Source of the DNA: Augochlora pura
Taxonomy: Eukaryota > Arthropoda > Insecta > Hymenoptera > Halictidae
Direction: 5' to 3'
NCBI RefSeq assembly: GCF_028453695.1
Contig: NC_135781.1
Location: forward strand, 10,415,640-10,479,639
DNA length: 64,000 nt
Every line of letters starts with the position of its first letter. Position 1 is the stretch's first letter. Positions 1 to 13,101 of the stretch are shown piece by piece. The translations under genes and the position numbers were made by a program. The notes under the pieces were generated by a model. That model did no database searches. It was not told the origin of the DNA and saw nothing but the letters and a program-made list of their open reading frames with translations.

Positions 1-1495
1 CTCGCAGACAATTACTGACCACCGAAGCGACAATTTTAATTTCCCTATTAGGCAACTGGACAGGTGTACGCGTAATGCCACGTTATCGAAGGCTTAGAAT
101 CTTCCATCAGCTGCTAGTAAGATTGCTTTCGCAATAAACATTTAATTTTCTAGTCTGAAAACTCTTGGGTATGCGGAGTCGTCGAGTTGTCTGACAATTT
201 GTTCCACTTTCGACGACAGACGACACTCTTAATTGCCATCGGATTAATGATGGTAACAACGGGAGAGTCACCCTAGAAAGTAATCAGGACAACGCGGAAC
301 GCGTTTGGAGTCCAGTTTCCACAATATTAACGCGAAGATTATTGAGAAATTTCTCTTGTTTTGTTCAGTGAACGGGTTGACCGGATAAAGTGCACAGGAT
401 TCATTGTCCGCGAACGTTAAGTGCAGCTGCACGGCCAGTCGATGCAGTTGACTAGTCGATTCGACTCCAAACTGGTCCATGGATGCCTTCCTTTTATGGA
501 GTCAGAAATCTACCGCGCGTTTTCTTAACGTCACTGGTCTCGATGATTCGTTCTCCTCTCTAAATCTTCCATGCACTCGATTTCATTCAATGAATCTCTA
601 CAGAATTCATAAATGACGTTTCTAAATTACAACTACCAACTTTCATGCAATTATCTGAATACGTAATTCATCCCGACTTTATCCTCCAATTTCTTGGGTA
701 TGCAACGATTTACCTGTCGACATTGAATTGATACAAGTGTAATACTAATTGTCTTGGTTCAGAGATGTCATAGAAAAATTAAACCAGCTTTCAATCCCAT
801 ATACAACTTTTTATATCCACCTTTCCATGATTGGTGTGGTATTTTTATAATTTATCAAGGTGTATAGAATGGTTTTCCAAAAGAATTCGTAGTTATTATT
901 TATATTCTTGATGTTTATAGTTTAGAATTTAAACAAAATACAGCATATATGCACTGGTACATTTTATAATAGTTTTTAACGATACAAAACTACATCTGTA
1001 ATAATGATTAGAAACCAGTACACTCGGGAAGCTTCTTTCCTTTCCAAATTTGATTAAATTTTAATCAAATCCTGGGTTAAAAAGAATAACGATGCTACCG
1101 ATCCTGATAGAGAATATTCATCTCGTCTCAGAATAAATATATCCGAAACATTGTGAATTCACAATCTTTGGATCCACCACTTTTCACTCAAGAAACAACA
1201 TCGCAGCAAATAATCCTCTGCTGAAAGAGGCCGTTGAATCGCATCTCTTTAAGGGATATAGCATAAGCGAGTAGGATGCGAAAGAGGATCCAGCTGAAGA
1301 GACATGGTAGTGTCAATCCACTAAAGACTTTCAGCCGCTTTTCAGGGGACCGTTTTCAGACTGGACGGGGGCGAGCAGCGACCTCTAACCCGAACCGAAC
1401 AAATGTCAATGACAAAGCAAAACACACACTCAGTCAGGCCTACAACCGGAGGAGCGGATCAGTAAACGAAAGTTCTCGTCTCTGTTCTCGTTTAG
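1..1495. other. No gene recognised (left edge)
   Basis: AT-rich spacer or intron with only short random reading frames. If the exon at 1496-1699 belongs to a longer gene, its first exon or exons (phase 0 donor) should lie here or left of the window; I could not identify one. Confidence 0.4.
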
Positions 1496-1699
1496 CAAGC
1501 GGCCGACGGGGCGGCAAGAGCGGCGGGCACGGTGTACCGCGTGGTGGCAGGTACGCAGAGCCTAGGGCTCGGCTTAAGCGCCTCCCGGGACTTGGGCCCG
1601 GCTCCCCAAGATGCCGCCCCTGCTGCCGCTCCAGCTGGTTCCTCGGCCACCACGGGATCTTCGAGCAACAACGCGTCAGGAGCCGGCAACCTACCACCG
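1496..1699 (+). CDS. Internal exon, Ala/Ser/Gly-rich linker
   Basis: Acceptor tctgttctcgtttag, then an open phase-0 frame of 68 codons up to donor gtacgc at 1700. It encodes a VYRVVAGTQSLGLGLSASRD segment followed by a Pro/Ala and Ser/Asn/Gly-rich tail. The other two frames and the minus strand are also open here because the stretch is GC-rich. The exon call therefore rests on the splice sites and on phase agreement with the exon at 5066. Confidence 0.45.
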
Positions 1700-1878
1700 G
1701 TACGCCAATCCTTCCGAGCAGAGCCGAACGGACACTGCCGACTGCACTTATCTCCTGGTGAACGGGACCGGAAGAGACTCCTCTGATCCTGCGGTCCTCG
1801 GCGCAGACTCTCTTCTACAGCCGATGATCGCTGGGATCGGGTCTCGATCCGGATCTTCGTTTATTCTGGCTTCTTTCA

Positions 1879-1912
<34 letters not shown>

Positions 1913-4900
1913 ATTTCTCTCTCTCTTTTTACTTTTCTTCTGTCTTTCTCTCATAGTTTCTGCTTCCTTTCACTGACACATAGTCTTCCGGTTGCGAACA
2001 CTTCTTTCGACGTCCTTTCCTGCAAGTGTTTGATCAAGGTTAAGCATCCGTAGCGTCGTCTGTAAAGTTGCCCAGGAAGGGTGGAAATTAGTTTGCCTTT
2101 GCTTTCAAAGACCACACGTAGGATTCAGAACAAAAATATTTTATTGTCGCGTGCTGGGCACAGCTTCTCGTTCTAGCGTCGCGCAAGAGGGTTGGAGAAG
2201 CGTTAAACGATTATGCAAAATTAATACGTCTTTCTCTTTAAATCTGCGACAATTTTTCTTAAAAAGCGCAGCTCGTGTTTGCTTTTGAGGTCAATTACAA
2301 TTTTTCTGGGTAGTATTTGATCAAGATTATACTTGGTCCTGGGGTTGGTACAGTGTTTCCCTCGTAGCGTCGCATCAAGAAAGTTTTAATCGAAGGATTT
2401 AATAAATTTATTGTTTATTTAAATTCACCTCTTTTCTTGGACTTTGTACAGCGTCCCTCCCTATCGTCGCGTAAGGTAGTGGATGTTACGGAGTCGTCAA
2501 AATCACTTTTCACTTGCAATCAGTAATTATGTTCATACAGGATGTCTTAAAATTGTGTTACTTCTGGGAAATGAGGGGTTTTTGAGATTATTTAAAGTTA
2601 CATTTTCCTTAACGAGAATGTAAATCGCGGCTTTGTTTACGAGTTAATAAAAAAATTCGTTAACGTTTTTTTCGTTAATAACTCGTAAACACGGCTGCTG
2701 ATTATATTTACGCTAAGAAAGAAAGTTACTTGGAATAACCTTAGGCACCTCTCATTTCCCGGAAGTAACATAATTATGGAACACCCTGTATAAGCCAAAA
2801 GATCACGCGGATAATATGAGACAATGGAAGCGTAATTGAATGCGACGCTATGCAGGAGTTACCAGTTTGTTTCCTCGAAATGAAGTTATTCGCATTAAAC
2901 AAACCATGGGCGTCATCTCGAGTAGCTCGATACCACCGGTGTGCGGAGCATTAACAGCTGCACTCGGTTGTGTTTGATTTGCACGTCGTCTTCCTCGCAC
3001 ATGATTGTCACCTCGCACGTCCTTACATTTACATTTCCTCCTTCCGTTTGTTTAACTACGGCCCACGCGGACACGACGTCTTCCTCTGTTTCTCTATGTT
3101 TCTCGTTGCCTGATATCCCCGTTTTTATCTTCTCTTTGTGCATTGTTATTCATCTTTCTTCTTCATGTTCTGTTTGTTCTCCTTCGCTTTAATTGTGCAT
3201 GGACTGCGCGCCAGGTTCTCTACGCTTTAATGGTCTTTGAATGCGAGTTCGTTGAAGGAACTCTTGAACAACTCTGTGAAACAAATGAAATGATTGCAGG
3301 AGAGCTTGGCGCGGGGTTACTGCGGCGTCTAAGTTCTTGATTCCGTGGTCCTAGTGTGCGCCAGGTTTCGTGATCCAGTGTTTTGTCACTAATCTGCCTT
3401 CGCGTGTTCTTGACGAGTCACTGAAGAGTCACTGTTAAAGCTATCTATTCGTTGTTAGAATAGAATAATTCCAAGAAACAGAATTAAAGCAACATGACAC
3501 TGTCTCTATTGGCGCTCGTAAATATTTGCACAACAATTCACTGTTTCGTAATTTCTGCATCAGAATGAGTTCTCAGTTGTTGATGTTAATTTTATGCATA
3601 CGGAAGCTTGTCGACTCACGTCCACTTTACCGAAAACAGAAATTTCTTTATTTACAAAATAAACGATCAAATAATTCACCATCATCGTTTCATGAAGAAA
3701 AACCGAATGAACTGAAACAATATATTAAAGCTTTAACTACCTTACATTTCACGCATTAATTTGCGCTATCAATGTATCAAATCTACAGCATATGTTCAGT
3801 GTACAACCCTGGATGGTACTATCGAATGCAAGTATTTCAGATCATCAATGTTTCTCAAAAGCATTCGATGATCGAGGGTTTGAAAACTTCAAGTGACAAG
3901 AACAGTGCGTAATCTTCCAGTGACCCGTCATGAAATCATGTAATACCGATCATCCATCCACTAACCGTTCAGCCGATAAAGACTAACCAGACCCCGCGAC
4001 GCGACAAGTATGCAGCAGCCCCCCTAAACCAGTGTCACTGAATCCGACTCAAACCTTTTCCAATCGTTCCACCCGGCCAACGGTCCCGACGCGACACCGA
4101 CAACCACCGGCTAAATGCAACCAACTTTCGGCTGACGAAGCAACTTGGACATCCCGGCCAATCCGACTCGGAAATCTCAGGGCAGCCATTGATCGATTGC
4201 CGATTCTCTCGTTGTTGTGATCTCGTACTCGTCCATTGCACCGTATTTCTTAGCGGCGTAGCTGTGTAGTTTTGACTCGTTGCTGTTGGAACGCACCGAA
4301 CGATGCCGTGCCGACGCCACGATTCGGCTCTAAACGATCTTCCGACCATCGCGAAAATTGCAATAATCTCGTTGGCATCTAAAACTTCAATCTTTCTGAG
4401 CATTTATCCTGGAGCCGAATCGTCAGCGATCGCGCAGGAAACTTTCGTAGCAAATTGACGTACGTTTGCGGCACCAGCTGTGTCAAAACCAGTCCAAGAC
4501 GAGCCGATTTAGGCGAGGTAGGTATGCTAAAGCGTGCGTCATGCTGCCGTAACTTTCACAGTAATGTATCGTATCTCTGGGTCCTGGTAAATGTATATCT
4601 AGTTTTGATGCACCTGTAGGCTGTCCATACTCCGACAGTGACCCTAAGGACACGTCTGTACCCGAGTATGAACGATCGAAACCGATTCCCAATGCTATAT
4701 AGTCTTCCGATATCAGTGGCAATTGTTTGAGCAAGTATGGACAGCCTAGAATTACCACGAAACAATGTCACGAGCCGAAGGAGCGCACGTAAGGATCGTA
4801 GCAGCAAGATCGATGGATCGTAGCCGCAAGTAGGATTCAGGATGTAATAGCACCGTAGTGTCGGGAGCGCTGGAGCCTGGACGTGGAGCTGCTACACACT

Positions 4901-7900
4901 CTGCAACACTGTTCTCTGTTTCCCGTTTTCGAAACGACCGTTACCGAGAGCAAGCGATGTAGAGCACGCGCGTTCACGGAACGGATCGATGAGACGACCG
5001 TATTTTCTCGCTCACCTGCACCTGAACGGTGTCGGCACTAACCAGAGGATTCTGATTCTTTTCAGCTGGTGGCCGGGAGCGGAAGTGCAGCCAGCGGCGG
5101 AGCAACCGTGGCCGGAAAAGTTGAAGACGCGCCCGAAGCAGTCCCAGGACCAGTTACCAGGCTCTTCGTCATCGCCAACAGGGGGATATCGAACCTTATT
5201 CAAGATCTCATCCTCGTGAGTATTTTTTTAAAACCCAGTGACAATGTTCGTATCGGTAAGTTAAAGTTTGAGATACTGCTAACCATAGTGACGATCGCAA
5301 TATCATACTTTGCTAAAATTTATATTTCATTAATTTTGTTTTATTATTTATGCGCCGAATGTTCTGCGTTTTAGTTTGATTTGCCCTATTAGTTTATTTG
5401 ATAATATATTTTCATTGTTATAATATTTTTGTGCTGCGTCTCTAATATTGTATTATTTTATTTAATGTGTTCATATTCGACTATTTTAAATCTACTTTTT
5501 GATTTGGAATTGTTTTTATTCCATATTTTTGCTACGTATCATATTTTTGATATTTTACTACTTTTGTATTACATTTTCAACATTCAATTATTCCTAATTT
5601 AGTCTTCTTACTGGACATGCATATTATCTTCGCTGAAGTTCCAAGTTCGATAAAGCGATTGAAATTTAATTTGGTTTCATTTAAAAATTATGAAGACTGA
5701 CAATCAAACAATTGATAATACCAAACGTACTAATCGTTTCTACTACACTATTCTACTATGTTAATTCACGTACTTGTAGCATTGTTTCAAAACCATTTTC
5801 TCGCGTATTTCTATTCTATTCAGTTAGAAAATTTCTATTGTATTTCCACCCTATTGATCTTTATAGTCAAGATAATTTTTCCTTTCCTGACCTGGTTCTT
5901 CTAATAGCCACAATGTAAAGAGAAATTTGCACAGCCAACAGCAGGCTATTCATTATCAGCATAAATACCTTTTCAATGTCTATCGATACAACGAAAAATA
6001 AATAATCATTATTTATTTTTTCCGAAATTAAAACACGGTAACACTGATCTACAAACACTGGACTGTACGCATTTTGTGATCTATCAGTGTTTTTGAAAAG
6101 AATTTTTAAAAAATCAATTTAAGCAAAAAAAGTAACAAAATCGTAATTATTTTGTTCGAATGATTTGACAAACCAATGATTTTCTTTAATTGTAAAGTGG
6201 TAGGTCAATTACGCAACCAAATTTGAAATCAGCGTGCCAAGGTCTACAGAGATAGATTTTACATAGATTTTTACATAGATTTTCCAGATTAAAAAATATT
6301 CGGGCTGCATTCTCTCTATTTCTCGCTTTTTCTATAATATTTCAACTTAAACCTAAAAAAATCGTCGTTTTATCTCGTTTCTATCGAAAGTTCATTAATT
6401 TCGACACAATTTCGTCACTTTGCCCCACTGTGCGGCAGCCAACAGTTACGTATTACAAAGAATTCGAGGTACTCAGAAATATATGTATAGAATTGCCATT
6501 TCGTAAACCGAGTTCTTACGAAATGCAAACAGATTCAGCGAGAACCCATGCGAAACTGTGTTACGAGTCAAATTTCGACCCGTTGGCATGGTGAACAAGT
6601 AGACCCAGAACAACAGAAGAGAAATTCAATTACTCTGATCGCCTAAAGAAACAGCTTAGATCAACAACTTGCTGATTCAAGCACGCAGGTGAAACTCTTG
6701 TCCAAAAGCGTAAAAACCGCCGGAAGGGCATACGCGGGGGTGATAGCAGCGGTCGACCGTTGCGACGACAATCCACTTTGCGTAACGATCTCGAGTGGAT
6801 CGAGGACTCGATTGTTTTCAGCGCGACAGATCGCACGAATTCCGCGGCTAGAAATCGATTATGCGAACGTGGGCGACGCGGGCCACCGGAAAAAACGATC
6901 CAATCCGTTTCGTTACGACACGCCGGAAAGCGGGGACGGCGATCACTTTCCACGCAGATTTTCCGCGCGGCCGGCGTGACAGGCCAGAGACCAAAGTAGC
7001 ATTAAATTAACTCGCATCATCCGAGCAGCGTAATCGCGTGATTTATAGGAATGCTTCGCTTCCATCTTTTCTCACCGCTTCCAGGATGAGCTCCGAAAAC
7101 GTTCTCGTTTTTTCATTTGCATAGTCGATCTGAAAGTAAAACCGTGTTACACTGTTTGAATCATAAATCTGGCATTCATAATGGCCATTAGAACGTATGC
7201 TGCGATTTAAGATGAGAGTTGCATCTGGTCCGGGTCGAGAAGGTACGATTAATAATAGTTACGTCGACTCTATCGTAGGATTTAGGTCATCGGTTGCTCG
7301 AAGATGCAACTGAAGATGTAACTTGATTATAGTGCTGAAGATTTTGCCATTTAGACTGGTACTGAGAATGTGCAAACTTGTTCCACGTTCTGTTATAATC
7401 TAGTAGCAGAGATTGAGATTCTTTTTTACTGAAATTTGGAGGTTTCGCAATCAAATTTAGTAAAATGCCTTAATCGATTGAACTAATTTTTATTTGGCTT
7501 AGCAGACTGCGAATTTTACATAACAATAACATTTACTATCTATTAATAGAATTCAATAAAAGTGTGATTTCTAATTTAGTACTTAGTGGAAGTTGGTTTC
7601 AACAAGTTTCTATTCGATTTCTGTAAATTGCACCACGAAGAAATACATTCGCATAAACATCGACGGTCTAGAAAATTATACCGTTTGAACGTTTACAACC
7701 GTTCAGTTTTGAACGCGACTGTAACTATTGCCGATCCAATTTGCTGCAGTAAAATGGTTGTGGAGCCAGGTAGCACAGTGGAACTTTCCTAAGTGTATTA
7801 GGCGGAGCACCAACTTTGAAAGTCCTCGAGATTAAATCTACCCACTCGATATTCAATATTTCAAACCTAACCATCGAATCTCCATGAATTCGCGATATTC

Positions 7901-10900
7901 CTGTCCGAAGTTTCTTCTAGAACGAGCAGATCAGAAAATTTTACAACTATAGCCACGATCGGCAGGTTCAGATAAGTCTAGAAAAGCCGAGAAGATACGT
8001 CCATCGATTCGCGATAAACCGAGAAGCCGAGAAAGTGTTCGACCACGTGAATTATGCTTTTCGTCGACCTACGGTCGTCTGGAAATCGCGTTAGCGAAGG
8101 TAAAGGAATTTATAATCGCAACAGGTCGTTCAAAGTGGGGGGGAATTCGTCGCGGACCGGGAGCTAACGCGCATGGAACCGGTTAGGCGAGAGGGAACTT
8201 GACGATTTCGTCAGAAATCCGCGAAATCGGATTCAAATTCGTCGGTCGGATCGGGATTTTGCCGAAAGTCGAGCGGCCGAGTCGCGTTTGTCGTTCCAGA
8301 TATATAAAACCGGCCGGATTACGCAAGCGGCCCCCGTCGGGATCGATGGAAAGCAAAAATGTAAGCGACTTTCTCTATGAAATAGCTCGTCCATTTGCCG
8401 GCTGACTTATGCAAGCATCAGCTACCTGCCACCTGGCACGCGATACTGCCAGGGGCACCACTTAGGCCAGCCTCCTCTGCCTCGAAATCTACCAAAGTCC
8501 TCGATCGATCTTTGAAATTCGACGACTTCGATACTGTTTAGATCGCACCTAAAAACTTTTAGCAACGAGTGTCCGCTACCGCCGTTATAACTTCGATATA
8601 CTCGTTGAACGCGTTTGTAACATTCACTGAACAAATACAGGGCGATTCAGATTAGGTGTGCAGAGTTCTTATAAATCAAAACTGCAGGAGCGTTGATGTA
8701 AAGTAACCGCTTCCGCAATCAATTCTGGACTTAACGATTTATTAAAGCATTAGATATGAAATTCTATAAGACTATGGTCTATAAACTGGATGGGCGATTT
8801 AACGATAACTCTTTGCATTGATTTATAAATGTTTTCTTCTTTAGCTTGTTTCCTTTTTAAGTTTGCTTGTCGCTGATTCCAAACTACAATTTGGCTTTAA
8901 TCAATGTCTATTAATACCGAGGATTAAAGGTAAATTACTGAAAATCAAAAGGCGTCAAATATGTAATTACTAGACCGTGTATCTTTATGTTAAAGAAAAA
9001 TTTTCGAGGAAGAATGTAGAAAAGAGAAACGTAATAAAAATTAATTATTTCGTCTAATAATTTCGAAAGGTAGAAAAGAGTATAACAATATTATTAAATT
9101 CTCTTTATGTCTTCACAAATTTCATATTTCGCCTATTCACTTTTGCCATAAGCCCATAAAATCAGTGTAGTGATTACAGTACGATTTTCTAACGCACTTG
9201 CGTGTTAATTGAAAGTACACAGTACTAAAGGAAAAGGATCTTTACGTAAATGAATTCAAACAAAAATTCTTTACGTGACGTAGAACTCTGTCAGGCTTCG
9301 ACTAAAATAGAGAAAGAAAAATACTTTATGTAACCGTTCTGCAGCGAGTTACGCTATACATATGTATATTCATAAATGTCTACATCCTAAGCATCGATCT
9401 CAATTTACCAGATTATTCTTTATCACTGGCGGCGCATACTAAAAGCATACTTTTTTATTTTCATAAAAGAGCCACGCAGCGATATGAATATGTAATATCT
9501 TAAAATTTACTTAGATTTCTTAGAGGTTGTTTAGCAAAAATTCCGAATAAAACGCTTATATGAGAGGCATTAATGAACCGGCTGAAAAGTGCAGGGCCTC
9601 CGAATTTGAAGTCAGGTCTAGACAATTAAATAATTAGCATCGCCGCCGCATAAGCAGTTCGGTAGCGGCTCACGCTTCGCTCTCGCGCGTACTGTGAGCT
9701 CTCAATGAAAGCGAGACCGATCGCTAAAAGGAGAACCCGCGGAATTGCGTTTCTGGTTCCGAGGGCGTTGATCGCAAAACCGTCACAACACTCGCAATTA
9801 TTCCACGACACGGAACACGACGTCAACGAACGTTATCCCCACAGTGATTAACCCATTGTTCGTAATTAAATGTTCGCGATCGCTGCTCGGTTGTGACCAA
9901 GATTATTCTACGACTTTCGTTCCGACTCCGAATTTTAGTTGTTTTAAGGAAATCTGGTCGAAGAAGATAATATGAAAACTTGCTCGAAAATTTTATCGTT
10001 GATTGCTGTACTACCGGCTAAACAATTTCTGACAATCAAAGTAATTTAACTTACGACACAAAAGTTACAACTTGCTATTCATGATAATACTTATCTATTT
10101 CAACTTTTCGAATCTCGGATACTTAGTGAAATTCGGTTTATACAACTTTTTTGACATATGTGACAAAAAATATTTATGCTCACATTAATTGCAATTATCA
10201 AATGTGTCAGCGACAGAAATATTTAATGTATTTATATAAAGATCTAAAAAAATGTCCGTAATACTAAAAGGTTGGAAGAAGTAGCTGACATTTATCTTCA
10301 ATGCATTATGTTCGAAATCTTGGCAACGAGAAGTCTGGCACATTGTTGTGGTGCAAAGTGATTAAAAATTATGAAAATGGAAGCAAACAAATTCGCAGAT
10401 CATCTCGTATAGTACTCGCAAGCTAGGAACGCGAAGACGAGTCTCGCGCGAGCGATCGCGGACGCTAATCCCGTTCATTATGCACAACGTTCGCGCGGCA
10501 AAAGAAGCGGGCATTGGCTGGAAAGCGTTCACGCTTCGTGCATCGCGGGGAATTCCTCTCCGCTTCCTCCCGACGCCAGTGCCGATGCTGAAAATCGGTG
10601 AATTCCGTTACAGACTCCGGGTCCGAGGTAAAACGATTGCCGTCGATCGGGCCACGTCGATCGGCGATCGTTTTTCCAACCGAGGCGACGACGGTGAAAC
10701 CTCGGTCGCGCGGATAAGAAGAGTCGAAAGTGGCCGGCGCTGGCGGTCTCTCTCGAAAGCGTTGCAAAATTTCTTCGCGCGGGAAACAGCAGTCTTTTTT
10801 CCTGGAAGAACAGAGAAAAACAGCCGAACATTTCTACGGAATACGAACGTGGAATACCTTTCGCTTGTTTGTGATCATCAGACCTCTCTTCGAAATCGTG

Positions 10901-11489
10901 GCGTTTTGCACTTCTGCTACACATTGACTGGCAAGATGCAAAATTAAACATGATTACAACGAAGAAACCCTCTAAAGCTTTGTTCTAATTGCGTGTCCTT
11001 TAGTGACAAATCTGACCGAAATCTGACCTATGATGGCGTGTTTTGTTTGCTTCTTGTCGGGTTGATCGGTTGGTTGAACAACAATGGTTTTGTCGTTGTG
11101 CGACATTTAATTAGGACATTCGTAATAACTAGTTGCGATAACGTTCTCACTTTCTAAAAATGCAAGGCAAGAGTTATTTAAAGGATGAGTTATAGTTTTG
11201 AAGGATTAATTAAGCAACATCAAGTTTAACTGAAATGAGAATGATGTTTATTATGATATTCACTTTAACTGGAGTAAATTGTGCAGAACAATGGGAAGTT
11301 TATCAAGATTACGACAAATTCTATAGCAATTTCAAATCTAAAACTGATTTCATGCCTAGAGCATCTTCCTATTTTAATCAATCTACAATAAATCCAAGAC
11401 TAACGAATATTTTTTGTCTCCAGCGCTTGGCGGCAACGAGCGAACGCATCGTCAACTTCAAGGCGAGACTGATCACCTCGATCATCTAG
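1496..11489 (+). CDS. Unrecognised insect protein, three 3' coding exons
   Basis: Exons 1496-1699 (68 codons), 5066-5215 (50 codons) and 11424-11489 (21 codons plus TAG). Each has a pyrimidine-rich acceptor ending in AG and the first two have GT donors (gtacgc, gtgagt). All junctions are phase 0, so they join without a frameshift. The predicted product has an Ala/Gly/Ser-rich low-complexity stretch (SSATTGSSSNNASGAG), a Gly/Ala/Val linker, then a compact helical-looking C-terminus containing TRLFVIANRGISNLIQDL and, in the last exon, RLAATSERIVNFKARLITSI. The C-terminal block is much less repetitive than the rest and is probably the conserved part. I do not recognise the family and assign no function. 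The 5' end is missing: there is no convincing start codon upstream of 1496. The join of the two C-terminal exons is better supported than the 1496-1699 exon. Confidence 0.6.
1879..1931. repeat. (CT)n microsatellite
   Basis: About 20 CT units with short interruptions, about 180 bp after the donor at 1700; it continues into pyrimidine-rich sequence. Confidence 0.9.
2035..2490. repeat. Degenerate repeat around a TAGCGTCGC core
   Basis: Four related stretches containing (t)a(g)cgtcg(c) appear near 2050, 2172, 2366 and 2464; three of them also have an upstream gtacag/cacag-cgt/ttc motif. Spacing is 100-195 bp. It lies inside the first intron of the left-hand gene. Moderate support, because the copies are short and diverged. 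Confidence 0.35.
2538..2788. mobile_element. Foldback MITE, TA-flanked, mariner-like ends
   Basis: About 251 bp with imperfect terminal inverted repeats. The left end CAGGATGT... GTTACTTCTGGGAAATGAG matches the reverse complement of the right end CAGGGTGT... GTTACTTCCGGGAAATGAG. A TA dinucleotide flanks each side, as expected for Tc1/mariner-type insertion. The centre is itself an inverted repeat (GTTTACGAGTTA ... TAACTCGTAAAC). No transposase is encoded, so it is non-autonomous. Confidence 0.75.
5066..5215 (+). CDS. Internal exon with conserved-looking block
   Basis: Acceptor gattcttttcag, 50 codons, donor gtgagt. It begins LVAGSGSAASGG and ends in TRLFVIANRGISNLIQDLIL. The frame continues directly into the exon at 11424, where RLAATSER extends the helix-like pattern. 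Upstream, 4,030-4,990 holds only short random frames. Confidence 0.6.
5216..11423 (+). other. Large intron of the left-hand gene
   Basis: AT-rich sequence with CpG-rich islets near 6,690-6,980, 7,900-8,350 and 10,430-10,750. The longest open frame (10480-10947, 155 codons) resembles no known protein and overlaps an equally long frame on the other strand, so I do not call it. Alternative exons could be hidden here. Confidence 0.35.
11424..11489 (+). CDS. Terminal exon of the 1.5-11.5 kb gene
   Basis: Acceptor ttttttgtctccag, 21 codons, TAG at 11487-11489. It encodes a basic/hydrophobic tail with no cysteine. The 3' UTR begins at 11490; I could not place a poly(A) signal confidently. Confidence 0.6.
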   Translation, partial: RLAATSERIVNFKARLITSII

Positions 11490-12018
11490 AACTCGGTGCG
11501 GAAGGACTAGGGTGAGGAAGTGTAAAACAAGATTTAAGATGGCCTACCGTGGTAGGGCCACGTGGGAGCCATAAACCGAGCCGTGATCGTCGCAGGAACC
11601 ACGGGTACGACGTTGGCAACGTGACTGACATAATCAGCGTGCTGTCCCCTTGTCCCCGAGGTCCTAAGTGTCTCGTCGATGATCGACTCGTCATCGTGAT
11701 GCAAAACCTCGCGACTTCATGTTCGATATCACGCAAGACCGCGACCCTGCCTCTCGTTCTCTCCCGTCCTCGTGAACCTCTCTCCTCTTTCTATATCATC
11801 CTCCGTCCCTCAATCGTCCTCCAACGTGAAACTTTCCTCATCTTCCTTTTTCCGCACTCCACCTTCTTTCTCTCTACCCTCGTGATCCCTAGTTCTTCAC
11901 AATTACACATATAGCGTTTAAATAAGCTCTGAGATTCGACGACCGCCGCAAGAATTCTCGCGTGATTGCGTCCTGTAACGTGCGTTCAGACTGTCATGAA
12001 ATTATCACTCCTTAAAGT

Positions 12019-12045
12019 ATGCCATTTGTAATTTGCAAATGGCAT
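12019..12045. other. Perfect short hairpin
   Basis: ATGCCATTTG and CAAATGGCAT form a 10-bp perfect stem around a 7-nt loop, about 530 bp past the stop codon of the left-hand gene. It could sit in the 3' UTR. The stem is too short for a typical pre-miRNA. Confidence 0.4.
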
Positions 12046-13021
12046 TTTTCACTCATCCTTGAGTTTTCTACTTGCGTGTACATAATTTCGTAGCACTACA
12101 GCTAGAGCAAATTGTTAGGTGACCTATTGTAGGTGTGGTATCCTGTACATTGTCAGTGTGAAGGATATATTTTTAAGTCAAATAGAACTTTATATTTTAA
12201 AAAATCATAAGAAAAGCTATCTTGATAATCGAATATACTTTATTCGATAAAATGAGATCGGGCATATGGTAACCGCGACTGTTCTTGACAAAATGCATTC
12301 TAGCAATCCATTTTTTCTGCATCCAACCACGAATCGGTAAATTTGGATCTTTCTGGATACTTTTGTTTACAGCGGCAAATTCGATTCCGTCCGCACAGTC
12401 CAATGATGTGTTGACCTTGTGACGTCACGATTATTCTCAAGACTAAATTCATCATAAATATCGTCAAGAGCAGTCAGATGGACAATTCAGATTGACAGTC
12501 ATTCCTAATGGAAGTTCTATTGAAGCTAAAAATTGACGTTGATAGGCAAACTTATCAGATAAGAACATAATTACTGTTGAAGCAGTAGGTGTGCTGTAAG
12601 CACAAGAATTTCCCCGAGGTCACAATTCTCCAAATGTTTCGATCACTTTTCACTTTTACTGCCGTCTCAATACGTCGGTCTATTCTGCTAACGATTACCA
12701 ATATTGGCAATATGTACTGATTACTTTTTAACATTGAATATGAATGTTGTTGGTCTGAACGCCGTTGAACAGAAAGTTAGGATAAACGCAAGACACATCC
12801 TGCTTTGCCGGTGCTGAAATTCGTCGGATCGCGTCAAGCCAAGAAGAAACTCGTGCGGACTTGTACATAGCTACTCCCGGAACACAACAGTGCCAAGCAT
12901 TGATTGTTTTAAACCCCCTCCTTGTATTAGCAGCCCTGCCTCCTTGTCTGCAGTTTCTATAAGGGTTGCTAAGAGCGCCGACTGCGGTGCACTCGGAAAT
13001 TTCGACGAATCCTGACATTCT

Positions 13022-13101
13022 GGAAGCATGAATCGGAAATCTGCGACCAATTGTGAGTCCCGGAAGCGTGAATCGGATATTTACGACAACTCTTAACGCC
13101 G
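13022..13101. repeat. Two-copy 40-bp tandem duplication
   Basis: GGAAGCATGAATCGGAAAT at 13022 and GGAAGCGTGAATCGGATAT at 13062 begin two 40-bp units, both continuing with a CTGCGAC or TTACGAC segment. Confidence 0.6.

Larger units (their letters stand above)
1700..5065 (+). other. Intron of the left-hand gene
   Basis: Holds a (CT)n tract at about 1879-1931, the degenerate repeat at 2035-2490 and the MITE at 2538-2788. The rest (2,800-5,065) has no recognisable gene on either strand. Confidence 0.4.

Noticed and set aside
1276..1761. 161-codon frame overlapping the first called exon
   Set aside because: Different frame from the phase-consistent exon; Arg-rich with no splice agreement downstream.
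10480..10947. 155-codon plus-strand frame and its 140-codon antisense
   Set aside because: Both strands are equally open in a CpG-rich islet; neither resembles a known protein and no splice signals support one.
12728..13018. 96-codon minus-strand frame
   Set aside because: Considered as a transposon fragment, but no family motif could be recognised.
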